Shown: positions 35,319 to 43,610 of the stretch, one piece after another
Layout of the letters: every line of letters begins with the position of its first letter
How positions within the stretch are numbered: the stretch's first letter is position 1
Source of the DNA: Hominimerdicola alba
GTDB lineage: Bacteria; Bacillota; Clostridia; Oscillospirales; Ruminococcaceae
DNA length: 64,000 nt
NCBI RefSeq assembly: GCF_900109655.1
Contig: NZ_FOAT01000006.1
Location: forward strand, 62,001-126,000
Direction: 5' to 3'
The notes under the pieces: model-generated
Told to the model about the DNA's origin: nothing
Database searches by the model: none
The model's input: only the letters and a program-made list of their open reading frames with translations
Position numbers and translations under genes: made by a program

Positions 35319-35633
35319 ATGAAAGGTAAAGATAAAACAGAAACCATAGCTAAAGTATTTACGAAGATACCTTTTGGTACAGCGGTCGTATTGCTTTTAC
35401 TGTTTTTATGCGTTAAATTTATAAAAAGTTGTATTATACTTTTTTTGGTAGGTGTAATTTTTGCGCCGATCCCTTGCCTGGTAATGTCTGTTCTTGGCTT
35501 GGTAGCTTCTGTTTTAGGCAGAATAAAAGGCGATTATAACATGATCGCTTATATCATTCTTGGAATCATAAATGTTTTATTATTCAGTTACGGAGCATAT
35601 GCTATATCTACTTTCCGTTTTTCTATCTGCTAG
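35319..35633 (+). CDS. Small membrane protein
   Basis: 104 residues with a Lys-rich N-terminus and three hydrophobic segments (about 20-38, 39-66, 76-98); the middle one includes 'APIPCLVMSVLGLVASVLG'. GGAGAG precedes ATG 35319. The next gene contains a similar 'APIPCFVMSLVGTVMA' segment, so the two may be related by duplication. More AT-rich than its neighbours. Function unknown. Confidence 0.65.
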   Translation: MKGKDKTETIAKVFTKIPFGTAVVLLLLFLCVKFIKSCIILFLVGVIFAPIPCLVMSVLGLVASVLGRIKGDYNMIAYIILGIINVLLFSYGAYAISTFRFSIC

Positions 35634-35642
35634 GTGAAGCAT

Positions 35643-35987
35643 ATGGCATCTTCAAAAATAAATAAAGCCAAAGCACTTGTGGTTATACCCATCGTGGTGC
35701 TGGTGGTCGGGATAGCCTGCTTCGCACTTTCGATGGTGCTTGAAAAGCCAACGGACAGAGGTACGCTTTACTCGGTGGTATCTGCTGTATGGCTGTTTGG
35801 ATTGTTTCTGGCACCTATACCCTGCTTTGTGATGTCCCTAGTGGGTACGGTCATGGCGGCGAATGCTAAGAAAAGCGGAGAGCAGGGCACAAACGGAACT
35901 GTGATACTCGGCGTTATGGAGTTACTTATTGCTGTAGGTCTTGCGGTGCTGGCAGTGCTTATGTTCATAGGCGGACAGGGAGTATAA
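35643..35987 (+). CDS. Small membrane protein, related to the previous gene
   Basis: 114 residues, three transmembrane segments. ATG 35643 has AGGTGAAG before it; GTG 35634 is an alternative. 'LAPIPCFVMSLVGTVMA' matches a segment of the upstream small protein. It lies 12 bp before a third small membrane protein, so the three form an operon. Function unknown. Confidence 0.65.
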   Translation: MASSKINKAKALVVIPIVVLVVGIACFALSMVLEKPTDRGTLYSVVSAVWLFGLFLAPIPCFVMSLVGTVMAANAKKSGEQGTNGTVILGVMELLIAVGLAVLAVLMFIGGQGV

Positions 35988-35999
35988 AGAGAGGTATAT

Positions 36000-36362
36000 A
36001 TGAGAGGTAAGCTGTACTATGCAGCAAAGAAAGTCACGGGGGCGGCTTGGGCTGTGTTGCTTTTTCCGCTGTTGTGGCGAATAATATCAACGTTCATGAC
36101 AGCTAACAGTGTCAACGGCGTTGATGCTGTAAACTACGGTCGGATACTGCTGGTAGGCAAAGCTGTGGCGCTGATAGCGGCGGGAGTAAGTTTCATACTG
36201 GCGGTCATCGGCGGAGTGCTTGCGGGAATTTCGCTGAAAAGGAAAGACATCGGCGCGGGAAAGCTTCTGGCGGCTGATATCGTACTGGCTGTGATAACGG
36301 GTGCGGTCATCGGCGTGGTTATATGGTATGTACAGTTTTTCAGATCCCTTGGCGGATGGTAA
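36000..36362 (+). CDS. Small membrane protein
   Basis: 120 residues with three hydrophobic segments, the middle one ending 'FILAVIGGVLAGISLKRKD'. AGAGAGG precedes ATG 36000. It is the third of three consecutive small membrane genes. No family recognised; similar length and topology suggest a shared ancestry with the other two, but this is only suggestive. Confidence 0.65.
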   Translation: MRGKLYYAAKKVTGAAWAVLLFPLLWRIISTFMTANSVNGVDAVNYGRILLVGKAVALIAAGVSFILAVIGGVLAGISLKRKDIGAGKLLAADIVLAVITGAVIGVVIWYVQFFRSLGGW

Positions 36363-36450
36363 AACGGTATAATAAAAATGGCAAATAGCGGGACAAATTC
36401 CCGATGATATATTTGGAAGAATAAATAATTTATAAGGAGAAAAGTGAAAA

Positions 36451-37800
36451 ATGGGCAGATTATTTGGTACAGACGGAGCGAGAGGTGTAGCTATAACGGA
36501 GCTTACCGTTGAGAGGGCTACACAGATAGGTAAAGCGGCGGCTCTGGTGCTGGCAAAGGACTGCGGTCACAGACCCAAGATAATAATAGGCAAGGACACC
36601 CGTATATCGGGCGATGTACTGGAGGCGGCTCTCTGCGCGGGCATATGCTCGGTGGGTGCGGACGCTGTACTGCTGGGCGTTGTTCCCACACCTGCGGTGG
36701 CTATGCTGGTTAAAAAATACAATGCTGATGCGGGCGTTATGATATCCGCTTCACATAACTCGGTGGAATTCAACGGCATCAAGCTGTTCTCGGGTGAGGG
36801 CTTCAAGCTTCCCGACGATGTTGAGAACGAGATAGAGTCGCTGATACTTGATACTCCTGATGAGATGGACAAGAATCTCAGCGAGGGCGTAAATGTGGGC
36901 AGAATGAAGGTCTGCGGCGATGCTGTAAACGATTATATCGCCCACGTAAAGAGCACTGTTGATGTTGAATTCAAGGGCATCAAGGTATGTCTTGACTGTG
37001 CCAACGGTTCTTCAAGCGTTTGCGCACAGAAGATATTCGAGGGACTTGGCGCGGAAGTAGTTATGACCAACGACAAGCCCGACGGCACTAATATCAACGA
37101 GAAGTGCGGTTCTACACATATGGAAGGTCTGAAAAAGGCTGTTGTGGAGAATGGGTGCGATGTTGGTCTGGCATTTGACGGCGATGCTGACAGATGTCTG
37201 GCAGTTGACGAGAATGGCGAGCTTATCGACGGCGACAAGCTGCTGGCTATATTCTCGAAGTTCATGAAGGCTGAGGGCACTCTGAAGCATGACTGCTGTG
37301 TTGTTACGGTAATGTCGAATCTGGGATTCTTCAAATTCGCTGAAAAAGAGGGCGTAGTTACTGCTACCACTAAGGTGGGTGACAGATACGTGCTTGAAGA
37401 GATGCAGAAGAACGGCTACAACATCGGTGGTGAGCAGTCGGGACACATTATACTACTCGACCATGCAAACACAGGCGACGGCGAGATGACAGGCGCTATG
37501 TTCTTACAGATAATGGCTAAGACAGGCAAGAAGGCAAGCGAGCTGGCTTCTGTTATGGAGTGCTATCCTCAGGTGCTGGTGAATGTTAAGATAACTGCCG
37601 ATAAAAAGGGTATGTGGGATACTGTTCCCGAGATAACCGATGCTATAAAGATGTACGAAGAAAAGCTTGGCGGCGACGGCAGGATACTTGTAAGAGAATC
37701 AGGCACAGAGCCCCTTGTAAGAGTTATGATAGAGGGCAAGGACGAGGCTGTTATAACCGAATATGCAAACAGCATAGCAAAGCTTGTAGAAAAGATGTAA
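36451..37800 (+). CDS. glmM: Phosphoglucosamine mutase GlmM
   Basis: 449 residues, full length. It starts 'MGRLFGTDGARGVA', has the phosphoserine loop 'ISASHNSVEFNG' near 100, the metal loop 'DGDADR' near 240, sugar-binding 'GGEQSGH' near 327 and phosphate-binding 'RESGTEPLVRVM' near the end. It turns glucosamine-6-P into glucosamine-1-P for UDP-GlcNAc. AAGGAG precedes the ATG. GlmM and MurA in the window feed the same cell-wall pathway. Confidence 0.97.
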   Translation: MGRLFGTDGARGVAITELTVERATQIGKAAALVLAKDCGHRPKIIIGKDTRISGDVLEAALCAGICSVGADAVLLGVVPTPAVAMLVKKYNADAGVMISASHNSVEFNGIKLFSGEGFKLPDDVENEIESLILDTPDEMDKNLSEGVNVGRMKVCGDAVNDYIAHVKSTVDVEFKGIKVCLDCANGSSSVCAQKIFEGLGAEVVMTNDKPDGTNINEKCGSTHMEGLKKAVVENGCDVGLAFDGDADRCLAVDENGELIDGDKLLAIFSKFMKAEGTLKHDCCVVTVMSNLGFFKFAEKEGVVTATTKVGDRYVLEEMQKNGYNIGGEQSGHIILLDHANTGDGEMTGAMFLQIMAKTGKKASELASVMECYPQVLVNVKITADKKGMWDTVPEITDAIKMYEEKLGGDGRILVRESGTEPLVRVMIEGKDEAVITEYANSIAKLVEKM

Positions 37801-37827
37801 TACAGGGACAAAAGAAAGGGACACGTA

Positions 37828-38388
37828 ATGGAAAGAGAGATAGTACTGCTCCCGAAAGAGAAATGGAAGGATTACATACTTCCCATAGGTACAGTAAGTG
37901 ATACCTATTATGATATGGAGATAGTACCTCTTGACAGCGAGGGCTGTACGGTAAGGCTGGTGAAAAAGCCTGCTGTGCCGAGGATAGTCCACACTCCCGA
38001 TGAATGGGATTATCCCGACAAGCTTTATCAGGAGTACAGGGAAAATGCCGAAGCTTACGGAGTTTTATCCGAGGACGGCAGCAGGTTACTGGCGTGCATA
38101 GAGATATGCACCGAGGAATGGTCCAACAGGCTGATAGTTTCGGAGCTGCGGATAACTGCGGAGCTACGTGGGCAGGGGTTAGGAAAGCGGCTCATGGATA
38201 TAGCCAAGAAAAGGGCAAAGGAGCAGGGCAGGAGAGCCATAATACTTGAAACGCAGTCCTGCAACACCAATGCGATAGGATTCTATCTGCATCAGGGATT
38301 TGAACTTGTGGGCTTTGACACCTGCTGTTACACCAATGATGATATAAACAGGCGTGAAGTCAGGATAAACCTGGGGTACATAATGTGA
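37828..38388 (+). CDS. GNAT-family N-acetyltransferase
   Basis: 186 residues. The C-terminal half has motif A 'ELRITAELRGQGLGKRLMDIAKKRAKEQG', which binds acetyl-CoA, and 'YLHQGFELVGFD' at the end. Substrate unknown. AAAGAAAGGG lies before ATG 37828. It is 27 bp after glmM, so it may be in the same transcript. Confidence 0.88.
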   Translation: MEREIVLLPKEKWKDYILPIGTVSDTYYDMEIVPLDSEGCTVRLVKKPAVPRIVHTPDEWDYPDKLYQEYRENAEAYGVLSEDGSRLLACIEICTEEWSNRLIVSELRITAELRGQGLGKRLMDIAKKRAKEQGRRAIILETQSCNTNAIGFYLHQGFELVGFDTCCYTNDDINRREVRINLGYIM

Positions 38389-38410
38389 GTACCTTTCATG
38401 AGGTGGATAT

Positions 38411-38734
38411 ATGAAGCTTGACTATGAAAAGTTTCTCGGCATATTCAAAAATGCTGACAGGCACAATGTGGACGAGACTACCTTCTATTTTGACGATGAC
38501 CCCGAAGAGCAGGAGCATTATCTCGGCTGGATAGGCGGGCATGAGAAGCCCTACTGGGTGGGGTACTGTGATATCCCCGACGGTTGCGAGTATTCTTCGG
38601 CGGAGGAAATGTTCACGGCGAAGATATATGAGGGCAGGTCGCTTAAAGAACGCTGGGAACAGGCTGATATCTGCAATATCGGCGGGATAGATGCCGAGAC
38701 ATGGCTCAGTTATTACGAAGAGGTCATGAGGTGA
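38411..38734 (+). CDS. Hypothetical acidic protein
   Basis: 107 residues, acidic, no membrane segment or signal. Trp/Tyr-rich centre ('HYLGWIGGHEKPYWVGYCDIPDG'). GAGGTGG precedes ATG 38411. It lies between a GNAT (22 bp) and a Nudix gene (4 bp), so probably in one operon with them. No family recognised. Confidence 0.7.
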   Translation: MKLDYEKFLGIFKNADRHNVDETTFYFDDDPEEQEHYLGWIGGHEKPYWVGYCDIPDGCEYSSAEEMFTAKIYEGRSLKERWEQADICNIGGIDAETWLSYYEEVMR

Positions 38735-38738
38735 TTTC

Positions 38739-39233
38739 ATGAGATTTGAATACTGTCCCTTTTGCGGGAAGAAGACTATTCTCAAAGAGATAGGCGATGA
38801 GGGTCAGATACCCTACTGTGAGGACTGCGCGAGACCTTTGTTTGATATGTTTTCCACCTGCGTGCTGAACGTGGTGGTGAACGAGGACAATGAGGTACTG
38901 CTTATAAGGCAGAGCTACGGCGACACATCGAGGTATGTGGGGGTAGCGGGCTTTATGAAAGTCGGGGAGACTCCCGAAGAAGCGGGCGCAAGGGAAGTTC
39001 TGGAAGAAACAGGACTTACAGCGGAGAGCGTCAGGTACATCGACAGTGCTTTTTACGATGGCAGAGATCAGCTTATGCTGGGACTTTTGGCGAAGGTGAA
39101 AAAGGCAGACTGCGATATCTCGGGGGAACTGCTTGAAGCTAAGTGGTTCACATTTGACGAAGCGGTGAAGACCGTCCGCGAGGGGAGCATAATACAGAGG
39201 TTTATCAATAGGGCAAAAGGAGAGATAGTGTGA
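38739..39233 (+). CDS. Nudix hydrolase with N-terminal zinc ribbon
   Basis: 164 residues. Cys pairs 'CPFC' (6-9) and 'CEDC' (27-30) form a zinc ribbon, and the full Nudix box 'GFMKVGETPEEAGAREVLEETGL' follows at about 71-93, with the REVLEETG catalytic core. NudC-like NADH pyrophosphatases share this zinc-ribbon plus Nudix order, but this one is shorter and lacks the NudC N-terminal domain. Its stop overlaps the GTG of the next gene. Confidence 0.92.
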   Translation: MRFEYCPFCGKKTILKEIGDEGQIPYCEDCARPLFDMFSTCVLNVVVNEDNEVLLIRQSYGDTSRYVGVAGFMKVGETPEEAGAREVLEETGLTAESVRYIDSAFYDGRDQLMLGLLAKVKKADCDISGELLEAKWFTFDEAVKTVREGSIIQRFINRAKGEIV

Positions 39234-39748
39234 TACTGCTGATATTTCTGCTGATAATCATAATGGCCGTCGAGTTCATCGGTCTGGTGATATCGTCATC
39301 AAAGCGGTTCACGGTAACGGAGAGTGCTAAGATGGCGGGCGGAGTGGTTTTCATGCACAAAGATCCCGAGCTTCTAAAAGGTGTGAAGCAGGGTGCCGTC
39401 ATTATACTTATTACTGCTTTTACCTTTCATCTGAACAGCATATTCAGATGGGACGAGTTCGTAGCCGACAAAGCGGCGATATTTTACAGTACGGTTCTGC
39501 TTCTTGAAGCTGTGAATATGTTATACACTCTGGTGCAGTTCAACAGGTATGACGAGTTCAGGCTTTGCGCAAACTGTTTTTACCTTGGCGGTGTGAAATA
39601 CGACCTGAAGAAGTTCACCTGTGCTGTTGAGGAGAATGTTGCGATATTCAGACCGAAGCACGGCAGAGAAAAGCGGGTCAAGATACCGCCCGCAAGGGTA
39701 CCCGAGGTGCTGAGGATACTTGACAGGGCTTATGTAAGGATCAGGTGA
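39230..39748 (+). CDS. Membrane protein, first of a tandem paralogous pair
   Basis: 172 residues: an N-terminal helix, the cytoplasmic 'SSSKRFTVTESAKMAGGVVFMHKDPELL', two more hydrophobic segments and a C-terminal beta-rich part that includes 'EFRLCANCFYLGGVKYDLKKF'. GTG 39230 is used because it forms a GTGA overlap with the Nudix stop. It is about half identical to the next gene. No known domain. Confidence 0.75.
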   Translation: MILLIFLLIIIMAVEFIGLVISSSKRFTVTESAKMAGGVVFMHKDPELLKGVKQGAVIILITAFTFHLNSIFRWDEFVADKAAIFYSTVLLLEAVNMLYTLVQFNRYDEFRLCANCFYLGGVKYDLKKFTCAVEENVAIFRPKHGREKRVKIPPARVPEVLRILDRAYVRIR

Positions 39749-39789
39749 AAAATGCGAGAATTCTGTGGTAAGAGGGGTGACGGGACAGT

Positions 39790-40320
39790 ATGATAATGAT
39801 ATATCTGATGCTTGGTCTGGCGCCTGTGTGTATCATCTATATGATAGTATCCTCATCGAAGCGGTATTCTGTCACGGAAAGTGCGAAGATGGCAGGCGGC
39901 GTAGTTTTTAAGCACAGGGATCCGGGGCTTTTGAGTAAAGTCTGGTATAGTCTGGTATGGATACTGATCACGGGTGCGAATCTGCTGCTGAATATGAAAA
40001 GGCTAAAATACGGCAGCGGGTACGGTAGCATTGATCCGCGAAAGCAGTTCATCTTTTACTTGATAGCGCTGGTGATCTATGTAATGATATTTATATTCTC
40101 CATACAGCAGTATCTGAAGTACAGCGAATTCAGGCTGTGTGCAAGCTGTTTCTACCTTGGCGGTGTGAAATACGACAGGAAGAAGTACAGCTACACCCTT
40201 GAGGGCGATACGGTGATATTCAGGGCAAAGGGCGCAAAAAATATAGAGATCGATATTCCCGAAAAGAAGAGAAAAGAAGTGCTGGGTATTCTGGGAAAGT
40301 ATTACAAAATGGATGAATGA
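39790..40320 (+). CDS. Membrane protein, second of a tandem paralogous pair
   Basis: 176 residues, with the same layout as its neighbour: 'SSSKRYSVTESAKMAGGVVFKHRDPGLL' after the first helix, two central helices and 'EFRLCASCFYLGGVKYDRKKY' in the tail. The conserved segments show that the pair arose by duplication. ATG 39790 follows GAGGGGTGACGGGAC. Function unknown; conserved CxxCF pair might bind a ligand. Confidence 0.75.
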   Translation: MIMIYLMLGLAPVCIIYMIVSSSKRYSVTESAKMAGGVVFKHRDPGLLSKVWYSLVWILITGANLLLNMKRLKYGSGYGSIDPRKQFIFYLIALVIYVMIFIFSIQQYLKYSEFRLCASCFYLGGVKYDRKKYSYTLEGDTVIFRAKGAKNIEIDIPEKKRKEVLGILGKYYKMDE

Positions 40321-40435
40321 TGAAAAAACTCGGCAAGTTTTGAGCTTACGGTGAGGTGACGGGATAGGTCAAACTGCGGGGACAGATGTTCCCGAATGTA
40401 AGCGCGTACTTAACTGCAAATGGAGATGAAACAGA

Positions 40436-40903
40436 ATGACGAAATGGGTAATTTATATTACGATCGCGTGTATCGCTGCGAAGATATATATGTATGTCAG
40501 GGCGAAAAAGCGTAACGATAATATCATCCCTGAGAACGAAACAGAGCTTGAAAATGGGAATTATAAAGAACTTGAAAAACTTGAAGATGTCAGCAGATAC
40601 TTCGATATAGATGTGGAAGAAATGGAGACCCACTTTTATGTTGGAGTAAAGCGCAGGTCTGACGGTAAGGATATGCAATATAGTATGGAGAAGAGTGATT
40701 TCCCGATCTATATGGATTGGTGGCATGGTATAGAGGTAACGCCTCCATATGATTATTTACAAAGGTATACGCTTATAAAGAACACTCCCGAAAATCCGCA
40801 GCCCGATGATAAAGACCCGACTGTTGCTGATGTGCGTGAGTGGATAGAAACGTTCATATTCGAGAACAAGGCGAATTTCAAAATACCGGAGGAAAGCCTA
40901 TGA
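40436..40903 (+). CDS. Hypothetical protein with N-terminal hydrophobic segment
   Basis: 155 residues. A short N-terminal helix (about 4-22) precedes an acidic soluble part with 'YMDWWHGIEVTPPYDYLQRY'. ATG 40436 has a weak GGAGATGAAAC site upstream. Its stop overlaps the next gene by ATGA. No family recognised; possibly a membrane-tethered protein. Confidence 0.65.
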   Translation: MTKWVIYITIACIAAKIYMYVRAKKRNDNIIPENETELENGNYKELEKLEDVSRYFDIDVEEMETHFYVGVKRRSDGKDMQYSMEKSDFPIYMDWWHGIEVTPPYDYLQRYTLIKNTPENPQPDDKDPTVADVREWIETFIFENKANFKIPEESL

Positions 40904-41331
40904 TCTACACCGATATGACCAGAAAAGCCATAGGCATAATGTATGCGGCTCACAAAGATCAGATGGACAAGAGCGGTGTACCTTATGTATTTCATCCCTG
41001 GCACGTTGCCGAACAGATGGTGACGGAAGAAAGCTGTGCAGCGGCGCTTCTTCACGATGTTATCGAAGATACCGACGTTACTGCCGATGACCTGCTGAAA
41101 GCGGGTATCAGCGAGAATGTCGTCAGGGCAGTGGAGATGCTTACCCATGATGACAGCGAACCCTATCTCGATTACGTGGCGCGTATCAAGGAAAACCCTA
41201 TAGCGCGGGCAGTTAAGCTTGCCGACCTTACACACAACAGCGATATCACAAGATTTGACAGACCTCTTACTGATAAAGACAGGGCAAGGCTTGAAAAGTA
41301 CGAAAAGGCTAAAGCGATACTTACCGAATGA
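40900..41331 (+). CDS. HD-domain phosphohydrolase, RelA/SpoT-like hydrolase fragment
   Basis: 143 residues. HD motif residues are seen in 'FHPWHVAEQM', 'ALLHDVIEDTD' and 'VKLADLTHNSD', the pattern of (p)ppGpp hydrolases. No synthetase, TGS or ACT domain is present, so it would be a stand-alone hydrolase related to small alarmone hydrolases (Mesh1-type). The true substrate is not certain. ATG 40900 overlaps the preceding stop. GGAGG lies 7 bp upstream. Confidence 0.85.
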   Translation: MIYTDMTRKAIGIMYAAHKDQMDKSGVPYVFHPWHVAEQMVTEESCAAALLHDVIEDTDVTADDLLKAGISENVVRAVEMLTHDDSEPYLDYVARIKENPIARAVKLADLTHNSDITRFDRPLTDKDRARLEKYEKAKAILTE

Positions 41332-41363
41332 CAGTAAAAGCATCGGGATATTGAGGAGATAAG

Positions 41364-41654
41364 ATGATCAAACTTCATTTTTTTGATTATGGCTGCGGTG
41401 TTTTTGATGTTGAGGGTGAGCTTGGAATATCGGAAGAAGCATATGATTTTCTGATAAAGAATATCCCCGGGCTGTGCCTTGACTGTACAGACTGTGCCTA
41501 TGATACTGAGGACAATGATATATACTGGTTTACGGCGGATAATGAAGAGGACTGTATGGGCAGGATAGATGACCTGCTAAGGAAACATATCAGGGACGGC
41601 TCTAATATGAAGTATAAGATCAGCATAACGTCGGAATATTCCTGGTATGACTAA
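41364..41654 (+). CDS. Hypothetical protein
   Basis: 96 residues, acidic, with several Cys pairs ('CLDCTDC') and no membrane segment. GAGGAG precedes ATG 41364. It lies between an HD protein and a methyltransferase gene. No family recognised. Confidence 0.7.
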   Translation: MIKLHFFDYGCGVFDVEGELGISEEAYDFLIKNIPGLCLDCTDCAYDTEDNDIYWFTADNEEDCMGRIDDLLRKHIRDGSNMKYKISITSEYSWYD

Positions 41655-41678
41655 AAAATAAAGCAAAGGAAATTATTT

Positions 41679-42542
41679 ATGAGAATTGCAGATAAATGGA
41701 ACGATTATCGTATACTTGACACCACTGACGGCGATAAGCTGGAAAGCTGGGGCGGCAAAGTGCTTGTCCGTCCCGACCCCCAGATAATCTGGAAAAGCCC
41801 TAAGCGCACAGATATGTGGGATAAGGCGGATGCTGTTTATCACCGTTCTTCAAAGGGCGGCGGCGAGTGGGAGTACCGCAGAAAACTTCCCGAAAGCTGG
41901 AACATAAAGTACAGAGACCTGACCTTCGTGATAAGACCCACAGGCTTCAAGCACACGGGACTTTTTCCCGAACAGGCTGTAAACTGGGACTTTATGGCTG
42001 ATAAGATAAAGAACGCAGGACGTCCCGTAAAGGTGCTGAACCTGTTCGCATATACAGGCGGTGCAACACTTGCCTGTGCGGCGGCGGGAGCGAGTGTTTC
42101 CCACGTTGACGCTTCAAAGGGCATGGTACAGTGGGCGCGTGACAATGCGGCGGCATCGGGACTGAGTGACAAGCCCATACGCTGGCTGGTGGATGACTGT
42201 GAGAAGTTCGTAAAGCGTGAGATACGCAGGGGGAATTTCTACGATGGTATCGTTATGGATCCCCCTAGCTACGGCAGAGGTCCCGGGGGCGAGGTATGGA
42301 AGCTGGAGGACTGCATATACGATCTTGTTAAGACCTGTGCGGGAGTACTCAGTGACAAGCCTTTGTTCTTCCTGCTGAACAGTTACACCACAGGACTTTC
42401 GCCGTCGGTAATGGCATACATACTTAACGATGTGCTGACTACCCAGCGGGGCGGAAGTGTGACCGCGGACGAGATAGGGCTTCCTGTTGAGGCGACCAAG
42501 GGTGTACTGCCCTGCGGTTCAACAGCTATTTGGAATTCATAA
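41679..42542 (+). CDS. RlmI/RlmK-like SAM-dependent rRNA methyltransferase
   Basis: 287 residues. The SAM-binding motif 'VLNLFAYTGGATLACAAAGA' (near 120) and catalytic motif 'DPPSYGRG' are typical of COG1092-type 23S rRNA methyltransferases; the Cys usual in m5C enzymes is not obvious, and no PUA domain precedes the domain. The target base is unknown. The last codons (Asn-Ser-stop) lie inside a tandem AATTCAT repeat. Confidence 0.85.
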   Translation: MRIADKWNDYRILDTTDGDKLESWGGKVLVRPDPQIIWKSPKRTDMWDKADAVYHRSSKGGGEWEYRRKLPESWNIKYRDLTFVIRPTGFKHTGLFPEQAVNWDFMADKIKNAGRPVKVLNLFAYTGGATLACAAAGASVSHVDASKGMVQWARDNAAASGLSDKPIRWLVDDCEKFVKREIRRGNFYDGIVMDPPSYGRGPGGEVWKLEDCIYDLVKTCAGVLSDKPLFFLLNSYTTGLSPSVMAYILNDVLTTQRGGSVTADEIGLPVEATKGVLPCGSTAIWNS

Positions 42543-42568
42543 TTCATAATTCACAATTCATAATTGTT
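42534..42568. repeat. Tandem heptamer repeat AATTCAT
   Basis: AATTCAT is repeated at 42534, 42541, 42548 (one change) and 42555, with a diverged fifth copy at 42562. It supplies the stop codon of the methyltransferase gene. A similar TAATTCATAATT lies at the ruvB 3' end (35250-35262). Confidence 0.8.
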
Positions 42569-42629
42569 GGCAGAGCGGCGGGGTTGCCGTGATGTCGTGT
42601 GTGAGTTGTTGGCGAGTTGAGGTGGCGGC

Positions 42630-42779
42630 ATGAAATACTTAGCTATTGTGTGTTTGGTTTTTGCTTTTATATGCGATATTATTATATTAAGATCGCAAAA
42701 AGAAAACAAGAAGAAAGTGATCAGTTTTTTTATCGCAACTACTGTATGTACTATTATAGCGATCCTATGTCTGATCTGA
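42630..42779 (+). CDS. Small two-helix membrane peptide
   Basis: 49 residues from ATG 42630 to TGA 42777-42779, behind GAGGTGGCGGC. Helix 1 'LAIVCLVFAFICDIII' and helix 2 'VISFFIATTVCTIIAILCLI' flank a short charged loop. A 65-codon frame in the other phase over the same DNA lacks a ribosome-binding site and has a random composition, so I prefer this one. Function unknown. Confidence 0.5.
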   Translation: MKYLAIVCLVFAFICDIIILRSQKENKKKVISFFIATTVCTIIAILCLI

Positions 42780-42820
42780 AAAATTACATATTGCGGGTTT
42801 ATACGGGACGGTGATATATT

Positions 42821-43150
42821 ATGAGCGATAAGGTCGGTATAAAGGCTGACAGGTTCACGGCGACGGTGGCTAAGGTAGTGCGGGGTTATGAGGACGTTTC
42901 GATGTCCGAGATAAAGCGCCGCATAGCTGATGGTGATTACATCTATTCAGGCGACCTTTACAAAGCGGCGGAGATAAAGAAAGTTCTTAACCTAAATGAT
43001 GAGCTGACAAATGCGGGCATAAACTGCCTGATGTATGTGCATGACGAGGTTACGAACACGGAGTATCTTAACAATCTGCTCGTTTCGTACAAGCAGACCG
43101 AGGAATGGACGGAGTACGTCATGGACATGGAAGCACAGGCGGAAAATTAA
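42821..43150 (+). CDS. Hypothetical protein
   Basis: 109 residues, mostly helical, charged, no membrane segment. GTGATATATT lies upstream of ATG 42821, a weak ribosome-binding site. It is followed by a small Lys-rich protein gene. No family recognised. Confidence 0.6.
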   Translation: MSDKVGIKADRFTATVAKVVRGYEDVSMSEIKRRIADGDYIYSGDLYKAAEIKKVLNLNDELTNAGINCLMYVHDEVTNTEYLNNLLVSYKQTEEWTEYVMDMEAQAEN

Positions 43151-43223
43151 GGTCGTAAAACATAAAAGATAATGATAAAGCTTAGGCTTTTCATAATAAA
43201 TCAAAAAACAGGAGGTCACAAAA

Positions 43224-43466
43224 ATGGACGTAAAGGACATCACAAAGGCAGTTGGCGGAGACGGCATCGCTAAGGCAGTTGACAAGGCTGTTGATGCGGT
43301 AGCTGACAAGATACCTGTTTCCAAGTCGGTAAAGGACGACGTTAAGAAAGAGGTCAAGAAGGTAGCTACCAAGGAGAACATCGAGAAGGTAGCAACCAAA
43401 GAGAACATCGAAAAGGTAAAGGACGTTGCAGGCAAGGTCATCGACAAGGTAAAGGGTGACAAGTAA
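43224..43466 (+). CDS. Small lysine-rich repeat protein
   Basis: 80 residues with about one quarter Lys and no Cys, Tyr or Trp. It contains two exact copies of 'VATKENIEK' (near 47-64) and the amphipathic 'AVDKAVDAVADKI' and 'DVAGKVIDKVKGD', so it is a helical protein resembling LEA-like or histone-like proteins in composition only. AGGAGG lies 10 bp before ATG 43224. Function unknown. Confidence 0.65.
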   Translation: MDVKDITKAVGGDGIAKAVDKAVDAVADKIPVSKSVKDDVKKEVKKVATKENIEKVATKENIEKVKDVAGKVIDKVKGDK

Positions 43467-43527
43467 GGCGAACATCCGCGGGCTTGCGGGGCGCTGAGGT
43501 GTCCCGCTGGTACGCCCGATATTCAGG

Positions 43528-43572
43528 TGTTCAGTGCTTATAAGATGTGATAAGTCTTATAAGCAGTGAACA
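43528..43572. other. Long inverted repeat upstream of ecfA1
   Basis: TGTTCAGTGCTTATAAGA (43528-43545) and TCTTATAAGCAGTGAACA (43555-43572) pair over 18 bp with one mismatch around 9 bases. No T run follows. It sits about 40 bp before the ecfA1 start and could be an operator or an mRNA hairpin. Confidence 0.6.
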
Positions 43573-43610
43573 TCGGTAAAGTAAAAAAACGAAGAGTAAG
43601 GAAAATATTT

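Noticed and set aside
42617-42814. 65-codon frame overlapping the 49-codon membrane peptide
   Set aside because: Weak start context and random composition; the alternative frame at 42630 has a ribosome-binding site and clear hydrophobic helices.
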